Source: Cercospora beticola (taxonomy: Eukaryota > Ascomycota > Dothideomycetes > Mycosphaerellales > Mycosphaerellaceae). Taken from it: DNA of 64,000 bases. The notes beneath the pieces are model-generated. The model was not told the origin of the DNA. It did no database searches and was given only the letters and a program-made list of their open reading frames with translations. The position numbers were made by a program, and so were the translations under genes. The stretch covers positions 3,596,001-3,660,000 of the forward strand of contig NC_088937.1 of the NCBI RefSeq assembly GCF_033473495.1, given 5' to 3'. Within the stretch, counting starts at the first letter, position 1, and every line of letters begins with the position of its first letter. Positions 33,133 through 42,929 of this stretch are shown piece by piece.

Positions 33133-33686
33133 CTCGGCTCGCAGCAGCTGTTTGTTCCTGCAGAATGATCGATCGTGATTACGTTCTACGTTCGCACCGC
33201 ATTCCAGTGCGTGGATTTTCAGCCGCTGCAGCATATTGATCTCTTTGGTTGAACTTGTTGTCGTTCCGCGGCGCAAGGAAGTTGCCGCACCCTCGAGGTC
33301 AAAGAGTCGCGCCAATACCACATACAAGCTCGCTCTCCTCATGCCAAATGCTCGGCGCGCTTCTTCACAGCTAACACCAATGCGGGGAAAGTCTGAAAAC
33401 GCTCGACACACAAGACACATGCAGCACGGCATGAGTTTCTCGTCTAACGCTTCGCATCGAGACGCCCAATGGCCTTGCCGTTCCCGTCCGAGGCAAGATG
33501 AAATGCCTAGATCTGGCTTGCGAAGCGCCGCGCATCCATTTCTATTTGCGATGAGGCTCCCGCGGAGCAATACATATATTGTAATACATGGCCCGCAGCA
33601 GTCGGTCCAGGATTCGCACCTGTAACATCGCAAAGAACAACCTTGAACGAAACTACACTCGCTGAGTCAATTCAAACTTGCACAAC
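33133..33686. other. intergenic, 554 bp, nothing supported
   Basis: A GTGCGAATCCTGG word (minus, near 33605) is reminiscent of a tRNA T-arm, but no matching D-arm or acceptor stem exists. It otherwise holds the promoter of the wall protein gene. Confidence 0.5.
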
Positions 33687-34486
33687 ATGAAGATTTTTAC
33701 TGCCCTTTTTGTCACTGGTGCGCTCGCCTCGACTGTTCGCCGCCAGGAGAGTCTGGTCAGTGCCATCCAGGCCATCCAGGCTGCAAGTAAGTGCATGAGC
33801 GGCCACTGTCACTGTCGACTGCTAACATTGAATTTCCAGCTGAGTCCAGCGGCGAGGCCATTGCTGCATACAACGGCGAAGACTCTGAGTTCGACGCTGT
33901 GCAGACCGCCAGTGAGGCCGTTCGCTCTGCAATCGACTCTGCCACTGAGACCGCCAACGGCCTTTCCGAGATCACTCAAGAGCAGGCTTTGGGGTTGACT
34001 GAACCTCTCGGAGAACTTCAGACAGCTGCTGAGGCAACCATCGGCTCTCTCATTGAGAAGCAACCCATCTTTGCCGAGAATGATGACGATGACGATGTCC
34101 TCGCTGGGCTTCAGTCGCAACAAGCATCTCAACAAGCCCTGACTGACGCTGTCGTCTCCAAGCTTCCAGAAGCTCTTCAACAAATCGGTGCTGAGACTTC
34201 GCAGCCTGCTGCCGATCTTATTCAATCTGCTCTTGACGCCTTCGCTGATGCCGCGGATGACGATGAGGGAGGTGCTACCCCCACTGAATCTGCTGCCACT
34301 CCAACTGAGTCTGCAGCTGAGACGTCTGCGGCTGCGCCAACTGAGACTGATGACGACAACGACGACGATTCGCAGATGACTCCTACTGGTACTGCTCCTC
34401 CTGTCGAGACCTATACTGGTGCTGCTTCTGCTCCGGTCGTTGGACTGGGTGCTATTGCTGCTGCTGCGCTCGTGGCTGTCATGTAA
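33687..34486 (+). CDS. HsbA-like cell-surface protein with GPI-type tail
   Basis: Two exons, 33687-33786 and 33840-34486, with a 53-bp intron (branch GCTAACA) encode 248 aa. A signal peptide (MKIFTALFVTGALAS) is followed by an amphipathic all-helical region. Its pattern (LVSAIQAIQAATESSGEAIAAYNGEDSEF..V..A...V..AI..A) matches fungal hydrophobic-surface-binding protein A proteins. Then come a DDDDD cluster and a Thr/Ser/Pro/Asp-rich stalk (about 190-225) with TPTESAA repeats. The C-terminal hydrophobic tail (APVVGLGAIAAAALVAVM) is typical of GPI-anchor addition. It should be at the cell wall or plasma membrane, possibly helping attachment to hydrophobic surfaces and recruiting secreted hydrolases, as described for Aspergillus HsbA. 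The family call rests on pattern, not on a search. Confidence 0.78.
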
Positions 34487-35353
34487 ATAGTTAGCCGAGA
34501 AATTTGAATTGCAAGGAAGATGATAATGAGCGATGTATGACAACAGATACGAGACGAATGGAGGAACATAGGAACGATGGGATACCACCATTGTGAGTTC
34601 GAATTAGTTAGCCAGGAATAAATCACTTCTGCCGGCTGATTTAGTGCTTTTCTTGTCATGGTATCTCGAATTGTCACTGCAAAATCGACAAAGAATTCAC
34701 CTCCGCTGCCTTGTGTAGAATTTACTGGGCTTTCCACTGCACATATTGATGATGTGCTGACGCTAATGCATGGATCAGGATAGGATCAGTGGGGCAAGAT
34801 GGCGTGGTCTTGGCGTTCCACTACCTTTTGACCTCAGCTGTTCACTGACATCGCACATTTATTCACCTAGCGTCGATATGTTGCCCTCTCGAGGCTTGAT
34901 TTATTTTATTTGATCTTTTTCTCTGGATTCTGGATACTGCGATGCAGTTTTGGGGATCGCGCGTCGGCTGCGGTTGCCCAAATGTCCTTTCCAGAGATGC
35001 ACAAGCTGCCCTGCGAAGGAGAAAAAGCGAAAACGAATTACGAAACCGAGGATGCTGGACGGCAGATGCAACTGCGGAAATCAACCTCCCCATGCCAGCG
35101 TCAATGCGTCTCAGGGCGTAGGCGACTGACTGTGCCGCGTGCATCAGGCCCTTCCTGAGCTCGGCAGTCGCTCAATGGCCTCGAGCGATCAAGACCAACC
35201 ACCTTGACATCTCATCCACATAACGCCTGTGATGAATGTCCTTCCATGGATCGGATATGCCCAACCTCCCTCCATACCGGTAAGTGCCTCTTGAGAACTC
35301 AAAGCAGGCAGCTGGTAGTGGAACCGAAGCGTGGTGTCACCATCATGCGTGCC
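34487..35353. other. intergenic, 867 bp; left border of the paralog cluster
   Basis: This is the convergent 3' flank of the HsbA-like gene and of cluster gene 1. No gene, repeat boundary or transposon footprint is recognised here. Confidence 0.5.
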
Positions 35354-36916
35354 TCAATAGAGTGCTGCATAGGGGTTTCCCCAGACTGATGGGACCCACA
35401 GCCACGCCTCTGTCTCACCTGGCTGGAATGCGAAATCTTCTGATGATGGGATGAACGAAGGCAGTCCATCAAGGGATTCGAAGTCGCTTGATGCGAGCTC
35501 CTGAGCAATGGGATCGATGCGCAGGTCCGGCGATTCTTCCTCATCTTGCTCGATGTCGAATGGGGTAGTACCTTGCGCAACACTGACCATGGCCGAGCTG
35601 TTGAAGATCTCCGTGAACGTGTCGCTCATGCTCGCTGGGTTGACTGGTACGCCGTAGCCAAGCTCGAATCTGAGAACATCCGAATCACCGGTTGGCAGGA
35701 TTTGGGTGGCGGGTTCGTTGGTCGCGAGACGCGTGCGCTTGACTCTCTTCTTCGCTGGCATGCCGACATCCTCTTCCTCCTGGTCATCGGGCGTGTCTTG
35801 AGTGGGTTGCTTTCGCTTGGGCCGACTCCAGGCTCCCGAACTTGAGACTGGGCGCTTCCCGGTGCCGTAAGTCCCATTTCGATTCTCCGTCGATTTCTGC
35901 TTGCGGGAAGCTTGCGCAACTTCCAAGCTCTTCCCAGCGGCGACGTCCGAAGCCACGAGGGCATCGTATACATTGAGCTGGGTGCCGTCACGAGCGGCGT
36001 CCGCCGCGGCCTTAGCAGCCAGAGCGGCAGACTTGCGCTTCGTAATCGAGTTCTTCTGAATTTTGCGCTTGCCAACGGCGACCTTCTTCATATTAATCGC
36101 CTCCGTGATCTCGGACAGGTCGTATTCCGCCAACACCTTCAGGAAGATGCCACCATAGATGTGGTCTTCTGGTACGGTGTGGTTCCCCGAAGCATCCGTG
36201 TCGTAAAGGATATCTTCCGCGCTCAAGCTTCCATACCCGTTAAAGTCTTCGGTTACGTCGTGGACGTTCTTTGGGAGGACCGTGGCATATGGCGCTGATG
36301 ACGGCAAGGACGCGCTCGTGGTGGCCGGGATGCTCGTCGGGGGCGGGACTCCGTTGTGCACAGCAGTAGCTGATGGCTCGGAGCTTGCCCCATCACGATC
36401 GTTATCGTGGTCTGCACTCGCGTTCTGAAGATTGTCAGGAGGTGAATGGAGTCGCCAAACCCCGGCATTACGTACCGAATTTCCCTCGCCGGCGGCGGGG
36501 TTGGAATAGGGCACAAAGACCGTCGTGTCTTGCGCGTGGCCGGCTCCCATCGACTGCTGCTGTTGGGTGTTCACCGCATCCAGTGTTGCGGGCAGCGTGG
36601 TCGGTGGGGTCGCTGAGTGGTCGCCAGCTGGGCTTCTCGACTCCATGTCCGTGGGGTCCGGGTGACCGTGCGATGGCTGCACCATGCGGCCGACAGCTGG
36701 CGGGGGCTCATCGTGCGGGCTGAATGAGCGAGCAGACTTAGCGTGGTTGGGTGCGCCTGGCATAGTCAGTAAGCGGTTGTGCGCGGTAAGTGGTAGCTGG
36801 AGGGACTCACGAAGCTCAGGCAACTTCGCCTCGGCCGTCTCATTCAGCATCTGCGTACTGAGGGTTTGCGCCTTCTCAGAAGACGCCTGCGAGCGAGCTG
36901 ACGATCGGTGGTGCAT
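35354..36916 (-). CDS. cluster paralog 1: disordered protein with helix-turn-helix-like core (about 485-520 aa)
   Basis: The frame 36916-35354 is open for 520 aa. Two stretches have full intron signals and are multiples of three without stops: 36757-36810 (GTGAGT...CTGAC...CAG, 54 bp) and 36425-36475 (GTACGT...CTGAC...CAG, 51 bp). Removing them gives 485 aa. The N-terminal half is Ser/Pro/Thr/His-rich and probably disordered. The core at about residues 248-310 reads EDHIYGGIFLKVLAEYDLSE, then ITEAINMKKV, then NSITKRKSAALAAKAAAD, the same pattern as the other cluster genes. A basic nuclear-localisation-like stretch (PKRKQP, PAKKRVKRTR) and an acidic C terminus follow. No family is recognised. 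A nuclear DNA- or protein-binding role is inference from the basic patches and the helical core. Confidence 0.72.
   Translation of the reverse strand: MHHRSSARSQASSEKAQTLSTQMLNETAEAKLPELRESLQLPLTAHNRLLTMPGAPNHAKSARSFSPHDEPPPAVGRMVQPSHGHPDPTDMESRSPAGDHSATPPTTLPATLDAVNTQQQQSMGAGHAQDTTVFVPYSNPAAGEGNSVRNAGVWRLHSPPDNLQNASADHDNDRDGASSEPSATAVHNGVPPPTSIPATTSASLPSSAPYATVLPKNVHDVTEDFNGYGSLSAEDILYDTDASGNHTVPEDHIYGGIFLKVLAEYDLSEITEAINMKKVAVGKRKIQKNSITKRKSAALAAKAAADAARDGTQLNVYDALVASDVAAGKSLEVAQASRKQKSTENRNGTYGTGKRPVSSSGAWSRPKRKQPTQDTPDDQEEEDVGMPAKKRVKRTRLATNEPATQILPTGDSDVLRFELGYGVPVNPASMSDTFTEIFNSSAMVSVAQGTTPFDIEQDEEESPDLRIDPIAQELASSDFESLDGLPSFIPSSEDFAFQPGETEAWLWVPSVWGNPYAALY
36425..36475 (-). other. possible in-frame 51-bp intron in cluster paralog 1
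   Basis: Donor GTACGT, branch-like CTCCTGAC and acceptor TTCAG, in frame and without a stop, so both the spliced and retained forms would be translatable. Confidence 0.6.
36757..36810 (-). other. possible in-frame 54-bp intron in cluster paralog 1
   Basis: Donor GTGAGT, branch-like TTACTGAC and acceptor CCAG. Its length is 18 codons and it is free of stops, so splicing is not forced by the frame. Confidence 0.65.
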
Positions 36917-38504
36917 GATGGCAGCGGATCAAGATGTTCGATTTTATCGCCGCCCTTTGAGTGAAATTCAGCCGCGACGTCGCGCACTGTTGAAGCAGTG
37001 GGCACGGCGGGTTGCTTTGAACTGCACGCAAGAGTGGGAAGGCCGACTGCAGTCGTTAAGCAGGTTGCGCTGGTTCTGGGCTGAATGGGGTTGAAACCAA
37101 AGAGGAAGCTTAGCGTCCGAAGCGTCTGTTTCCTAGACAGCGTCGGCCTTGGCATCCTCCCCAGCCACGCGATATTTTCGTTCCAATCGAGTCGTATTGA
37201 CGCCACAGCTTCAGGAGCTTACGTCGAAAGCGTCGCTAATAGCTCGCTATCGGTTGGAGCAGCTATCCCGCCGCATTTCGACGTCCTTCCCCGAGGTCAA
37301 TGTCGGCAACATTTCCCTGGCTGGCCCATAGGGGCACTCGATTTGACGACATATTCGTACAGAGAACAAACGACACCAGAAGATCATCCAACAGCGCGAC
37401 AGGTATCGTGGTGGTCAAATACGTTCATATTGTGATGTGTGCCGCACTTCGACTAGGTTAATGGATCGCACATTTGGAGAGGAGAGCACATGCCATATTG
37501 CCGAAGGGCCGGAGCAGTATAGATGCATGATTGCTGACGGCGCCAGCGCGAGGACGAATAACTATAGAATGGTAAGGTGAAGAGTATCTAAACAAGTCTG
37601 TTCCCCAAATGTACGGAAGCGGTAGCAGCCTCGCGCTATAAGCATCTTCACAAAGAACTAATGACTCCTTTGTTTGTAGCAATTGAGCTGGAGAAAACAA
37701 AGCCGCGGGCCCATGCAAATTAGTGAGACGGTTCTAGACGACATCCCAGGCGAAGCGTTGGGTGTCCGAATACAGATGTCACCGGCTCGTGGTCGTCTGG
37801 CTCCGCGTGTTCGAAAGAGGAAGGCTGGCCAGAATGGAATGCTCGTAAGCTTGACAACTTGCAAAGCCGCGTGGATGCTGTCATTTTATACGCTGGTGTG
37901 CACGCAAATGGTTCTCAGGTTATTCAAAACGTTTTGGAAGTCTTCGAGCAGCCTGAAAGATTGAACCCAGTACGCATTGAGAAAATGCAGAGTTTGTACG
38001 GATCCCAGGATGATAACCAGTGCAGAATCGAGATATCCAAACGATTCTCTCGATCCTAGCCCCAATAGTCAGTCGTTCCAGACTTCAGCTTCGATGGCAC
38101 GGTCTGTGTTCAGAAGTAGAGGACTTTGAGCTGGCAGTATCGAGAGGGAATGCACGGCACGAGGTGTTCACTTTTGCTGGCTGACGGAGCGACAGTGTTC
38201 GATCGTCACCTGGCAAATATTCTTTAATGAACGCTGGAAGTTATATCCCGTTTAGAATGGCAAGAAGCAAAATTGGAATGATAATGCACTTTGAGAAATT
38301 CGAAAAATTACACATTTTTGGATGTCGAACACAAAGAACTTGGATGATCTAATTCTACAGTCTACATTTCTTTCACGCCTCCATAATCGTTCGCTGTCAC
38401 TAAGGGACATGGCTCTTCCTATTTTATCCAGCCAGACCAGGTGAAAGTCATTTTTTCCTTACTTGACTGAGGTTTTCCCACCGAGCTATGTCACGATCCC
38501 ACGC
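36917..38504. other. intergenic, 1.6 kb, with a transcription-factor-like relic
   Basis: This holds the promoter side of paralog 1 and the 3' flank of paralog 2. Apart from the plus-strand relic at about 37724-38059, nothing is supported. Confidence 0.5.
37724..38059 (+). pseudogene. relic fragment resembling the linker of a fungal zinc-cluster regulator
   Basis: One frame reads SPARGRLAPRVRKRKAGQNG. After a shift near 37850 the next frame reads ARKLDNLQSRVDAVILYAGV and continues (SQVIQNVLEVFEQPERLNPV) to a stop at 38059. A basic patch followed by a heptad-like LDNLQSRVDAVI helix is typical of the region just after a Zn2Cys6 finger. No finger and no C-terminal domain are present. It is best read as a frameshifted gene fragment. 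Confidence is low because it is short. Confidence 0.35.
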
Positions 38505-41027
38505 TCACTTGTTATCAGGATCGAACCTTGAAAAACAGTCCTTTTCGTGGTCGTCGAAGTGTCGCCCGGCACCATTGCACCCCCAGCAGAAGACATTGCC
38601 AGGCCAGTCCCAAAAGTAGTCCCAGTCAGGCTCTAGATCATGCGATTCATCTGGTTGCTCAGTCTCTGGGATAGGTTGTTCATCCTCTTGCTGATCGTCT
38701 TGAGGATGTACTTGTGGCTGGGCCTGTACGACGTCTTGTGCATCGTCGAGTGAGTGGTCTTGTGGCTCCTGTTCCTGGGCCTGCTGCTGGGTTTCGCCTG
38801 ATACCATCGCGGTATCGTTGCTCTGTGGCTGCGTCTGTGGGGAAGGATCAGCTGGAGAAGCTGCGATTTCCTCGCTGTGGTCTTGGGTTTGCTGTTGCAG
38901 CTCGCCTGAAGAGATTGGAGTGTCATCGAGTTGCTCCTGGGCTTGCTCCTGATCTTCGCTGGACGATACTGCAACCTCAGTCTGTTCCTGAGTCTGTTGC
39001 TGGGGCTCGTCTGGCGATGCTGCACTATCCGCCAAATGGTCCGAGGTCTGCGGCGCAATCTCGTTTGGTGATACCGCAGGACCTTCAATCGGCTCTTGAG
39101 TCTCCTGTGGACTGTCGCCCGCCGATACTGCGGCGTCCTCGATTTGCTCTTGAACCAGTTGCTGACTCTCGTGTGGAGCGACTGCAGTATCATCAATCTG
39201 ACCCTGTGTCTGCTGGTCATCCTTGTCTGGGGACATCGCAGTATCCACGATCTGCTCCTGAGCCTGCGGTGCACTCTGGCTTGGAGATACTGCAGCGTTT
39301 TCGATCTCCATTCCAGTCGGCTGCTGGCTCTCCTGTGGCGATACTGCAGCATCGTTACTCTGTGAAACCTCGTCGTTGGACTCCTGGGGCTCATCGACCT
39401 CCATTGGCGTGGCCGATGCCTCGTTTGCAGGCTGCTGGGTGGCCCATTGAAGGAACCAAGTCTCACTCTGACCCAGTACGGGACGCAAGACGTTGTCTGA
39501 GGGTCCTTCGCTCGCTGGTGCAACGATAGCACCAGTCTGCACACCTTCCATTGGCTGTGAGAAGGTCCTCGCGACATTTCCTTGGAAGGCGGAAGCTGGC
39601 ATTGCTGAAGCAGTTGGTGCCATATCGTCTGACGTAGCAGGAGCTTGTATCGTTGGAGAGGTGGGAACTGCATCGTCCCGAAGAGCAGGATCTAGCAGCA
39701 CTGGTGGGGAGGAGGGCCGCACAGCATCGGATGCGGTTGCCGACGTAGAATGGTCGAGGTTCTGCTGCCCCCTAGACTCTGGTGCCATCAATGGTCGTGC
39801 TGGCGTGTGCTGGACCTGACTACTGCTGCCGTATGCACGAGAGGGTGTAGATGAGGAGGCTGCAGCATTGTTCGTGGGTGGGGCTTGGAGGGCTGGAATT
39901 GATGCAGCCGGATTTTGTGCTGGAAGAGTTGCTCCACTTGATGGAGCTGCATCATCGTCATCAGAGCGGCAGCAGGTTGCAGCGGCGTAAGTCGCCGGGT
40001 TGTTCAATCTGGTACGCCACAAAGCAGCTTGCGTCCTATCCTTACTCGCGTCCTTGAGTGCTTTAGCATTGGCTTGATAATTGGCTTTCCCGAAGATGTG
40101 CTCGATCGCATTCTTGACCCGATAGTGGACGACTTGCTGGGACTTCGGGCCGAATGCGGTCATGCCCTCAAGCTGCTGTCGTCTGTCGCTCAATTTTTTC
40201 ATCAGCTCACCCTTGCCGTATGTCAGGTATAGCACGAGGATCACTCCGCCGAACATGTGCTCGGTGTGGACTTGAGCCAATATTTGATCAGCTGTCAATC
40301 CAGCGTAAGGCACCGCGCTATGATGGTGTGGTTTCCTTGGCTGGATCGCACGATGTGCTGGCGGAGGTGGAGCTGGGAGTGCAGCTGGTGCTGGTGCTGG
40401 TGGCAGTACTGGCATGGCTGCGGGTACGGCCGGGGCAGGAGGAGGCGTAGAAGGCGCCAATGCTTGCAGCATCTCGATACTTTGACCTGCGCCAGGGATC
40501 CAACACCTCTGCTGAATGTACCACAAAGTGTGGGTGCCCTGTCTCCCCGGCTGCGATCGGTAGATGTCAAGCACGACTGGCTGAGCGGGATCTTGTGATT
40601 TGGCAAGAACTGCTACATCGTAGACATACCTGCCTCCGTAGAATGCCGAGTATTGGCGAAGGTCGTACAAGAACTGGCCCATGTCGAAGTAGGGCGTGCT
40701 GAGGCCGATAGTGAAGCCTGGGGGCGGAAGGGAGTACGGAGGCTGCATATTGTGGATGCCATTGCGCAGTTGGGCCGATGGAAACGCTGATTGAGCAACG
40801 AAATGCTCTGCTGCAGCGAACTTGGCTTGGTCTACAGCATCTTGGACGTCAGTAGTTGCGGCGTTGATGGCTCTTAGCCGCAGCTTGTTGACGATGAGAG
40901 TCGTTGTGAGTTCGTCCAGGGGTTTTTCGTGGGCCAGGACAGTCTCACGCGATGGATTGGACGGTCCGTAGATTGGGATGCCGTGGTAGAGTTGCTTTTG
41001 TGCACCATTTGCTGGTGCTAATGCCAT
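38505..41027 (-). CDS. cluster paralog 2: large disordered protein with core, 18-residue repeats and C-terminal CCHC-like motif (840 aa)
   Basis: Single exon from ATG 41027. Residues 1-175 form a folded-looking domain (GFTIGLSTPYFDMGQFLYDL, GGRYVYDVAVLAKSQDPAQP, TLWYIQQRCWIPG) that has a counterpart in paralog 7. A proline/alanine hinge follows. The shared core is at about 255-345: EHMFGGVILVLYLTYGKGEL, MKKLSDRRQQL, VVHYRVKNAIEHIFGKANYQ and LNNPATY. Then come Ser/Ala/Pro-rich disorder, about ten 18-residue Gln/Glu-rich repeats encoded by 38806-39341, and an acidic tail. The C terminus, FWDWPGNVFCWGCNGAG...H...DC, contains Cys-x2-Cys-x9-His-x3-Cys, a possible zinc knuckle unique to this copy. 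No family name is known to me. The frame is intact and the gene is the largest of the cluster. Confidence 0.78.
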   Translation of the reverse strand: MALAPANGAQKQLYHGIPIYGPSNPSRETVLAHEKPLDELTTTLIVNKLRLRAINAATTDVQDAVDQAKFAAAEHFVAQSAFPSAQLRNGIHNMQPPYSLPPPGFTIGLSTPYFDMGQFLYDLRQYSAFYGGRYVYDVAVLAKSQDPAQPVVLDIYRSQPGRQGTHTLWYIQQRCWIPGAGQSIEMLQALAPSTPPPAPAVPAAMPVLPPAPAPAALPAPPPPAHRAIQPRKPHHHSAVPYAGLTADQILAQVHTEHMFGGVILVLYLTYGKGELMKKLSDRRQQLEGMTAFGPKSQQVVHYRVKNAIEHIFGKANYQANAKALKDASKDRTQAALWRTRLNNPATYAAATCCRSDDDDAAPSSGATLPAQNPAASIPALQAPPTNNAAASSSTPSRAYGSSSQVQHTPARPLMAPESRGQQNLDHSTSATASDAVRPSSPPVLLDPALRDDAVPTSPTIQAPATSDDMAPTASAMPASAFQGNVARTFSQPMEGVQTGAIVAPASEGPSDNVLRPVLGQSETWFLQWATQQPANEASATPMEVDEPQESNDEVSQSNDAAVSPQESQQPTGMEIENAAVSPSQSAPQAQEQIVDTAMSPDKDDQQTQGQIDDTAVAPHESQQLVQEQIEDAAVSAGDSPQETQEPIEGPAVSPNEIAPQTSDHLADSAASPDEPQQQTQEQTEVAVSSSEDQEQAQEQLDDTPISSGELQQQTQDHSEEIAASPADPSPQTQPQSNDTAMVSGETQQQAQEQEPQDHSLDDAQDVVQAQPQVHPQDDQQEDEQPIPETEQPDESHDLEPDWDYFWDWPGNVFCWGCNGAGRHFDDHEKDCFSRFDPDNK
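38806..39341 (-). repeat. 54-bp coding minisatellite (about 10 units) in paralog 2
   Basis: Successive 18-residue units such as SPSQSAPQAQEQIVDTAM, SPDKDDQQTQGQIDDTAV and APHESQQLVQEQIEDAAV show fixed length and diverged sequence, with one unit a residue shorter. Consensus is roughly S-P-x-E-x-x-Q-Q-x-Q-E-Q-I-x-D-x-A-V. It encodes a Gln/Glu-rich, probably extended region. Confidence 0.92.
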
Positions 41028-42929
41028 CGTGGCTGTTGGTAGGTCCGAGTCCAGCTCGGTCGAAGTGTTAGCGGTTGATTGATGTGTCGTCGATGTTATC
41101 GTTGAAAACAGCAGGTATGTTTACTGAGCTCAAATGTGTATGATGATCGATCGAAGGAGAGAGGCAGAAGATATCAGTAGGAGACGGGTAGGTCAAGCGC
41201 GTGAAGCATCTTGAAGACAGTAGCTTGCTCAAAGCAAGTGATATAATAGATTTGTTGCCCCCAGACAAGGCCTTTGTTCTACTGGCATACTGCTATTCCT
41301 CTGCATCTTCGCAACGATACACATAATTCAATCTTGTTGTTGCAATGGTCTCGCGCGTCGTTCTGTAGGAGAAAGGGCATGTGTGTGATGTCTTCAGCCC
41401 TTGAAAAGTCAAGAAAACTCTGGGTCGAAAGCATGACGCTTACTGGTCTTGGGGACACTTTCTTTGTTGTTGGTTTTCCTTTGTCATAGATAGGAGATCT
41501 GTACCTAGAGCCATGCATCGAATCTGCAAGATTACGACACAACGAGGATCGCCGGACGATGGTAGGTTCCGGCAAGTCGATTCGTGAGTGTATAGATTTC
41601 GAAATAGATATATACATCTTGAGCAGGAAGGAATGGGTGCATTCGGAGGAGAGATATGCGGAGTATTCAATGGAGTGGGTCTGCGAACAGGTTGAGCTCA
41701 CACAAGTGGGCATCGTGCCGGATTCTACCTTCTACTATTCATTTTGTTTGTACAAACAAATTCTCAAAGGCGTGCATGCACCTGGGCTGAGATGAAAGAA
41801 ATTGCCCTTTCTTGGCTTACCTACGATCGATCGCACCGAGTACCAGCCATGGCCATGTAAATACGAAATGTGAGGCAATTTGGCTTTTGCTCTTGTGGCG
41901 AGCAGCACCTGAGTAGGAGCGAACTCCACAGGTATCTCTATTATCAGTACTCAAATGCAGCAGAAGGAGTGATAAAACCATTAAGATGTTATGAGAGCTC
42001 GTAAAGCAATCCTCATCTCTTCTGAGACCCGACACAGAGAATATTCTCCGACCAGACAACGAGCAGTTGTGCTGACACGCAATTGTCCGCAGTTTTGAGC
42101 ATTGGCTTTTGCTTGAACAAGGCACGAAACTACTTTTTATACTGGCTAAATTGACCCTTGCTGTGCAAAATTTCCCATCCCTCTAGGATCTCGTAGTCGT
42201 TCTTGACTTTCTCGTGCAAAAGGGTGAGCTGCTCAGTTCACATGCGCTGGCGAGGTCGAAGCTATATAGCCAAGCTATTTTGGGTGTTCGGCTGAGAGTC
42301 CAGATATCATCACGAAACAAGCTTCCTAATAATCCCGAATGATATAGTGTGAGTTTGAGCTTTGATTTCACGCCCTCATTGCAATCGAATGTCTCTCGGC
42401 GCTTTTGCAGGCTGAGTGAACGAAATATGCATTGTCTTGTAGGCGATACCAGTAACCTGTTTCGAAACATCTGGTTGATAACGATGAAGCCAGGCAGATT
42501 GCGTCCAGAGCACAATACCACGTTGCCGTTGTGGCATCGTTTCCTTGTCATGCCCAGAGGGGACAAAAATGCCACGCCTAGCTTCTAGTTTATATCTCCA
42601 ATGTCAGGTAGCAATTTGAGAACAGTGATAGCAGTGAGAAGAGTGTTTTAAAGAGTGTTGTGGGGATGCTCCAGATTTCTTCGCCGCAGAAAGGGATGGC
42701 TCGCCCGTTATTACCTCCATGGAGACTGGAGCAGAGTAGTAGCTTTGACCATGGTTTCGGATTCTCGCAAGCGGTTGCAAATAAGTCTTCACATGCTCCT
42801 CAACTTGTCAGAATAAAGTCTCTGGGTCCACCTAAAAGCTGCCGCCGTCACTGAAGTGCCGCATCGAAAGTTCGCCATCGGCTTACAGCCAGGCTGTACC
42901 AGGTGTATGCGACTCCAGGTCCACATCTT
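41028..42929. other. intergenic, 1.9 kb, promoter of paralog 2 and decayed edge of the tandem array
   Basis: No gene is supported. Weak matches to the array anchor occur at about 42659 (gtgttgtggggatgc) and about 42507 (attgcgtccagag), in phase with the ~155-bp period. The array may therefore once have started further left. Confidence 0.45.

Noticed and set aside
33585..33630. T-arm-like CAGGTGCGAATCCTGG on the minus strand
   Set aside because: No D-arm or acceptor stem; the loop is TGCGAAT rather than TTCGAAT.
38714..39673. long frames on both strands over the paralog 2 minisatellite
   Set aside because: The 54-bp repeat is a multiple of three, so all frames tend to stay open; only the frame contiguous with the core and N-terminal domain is kept.
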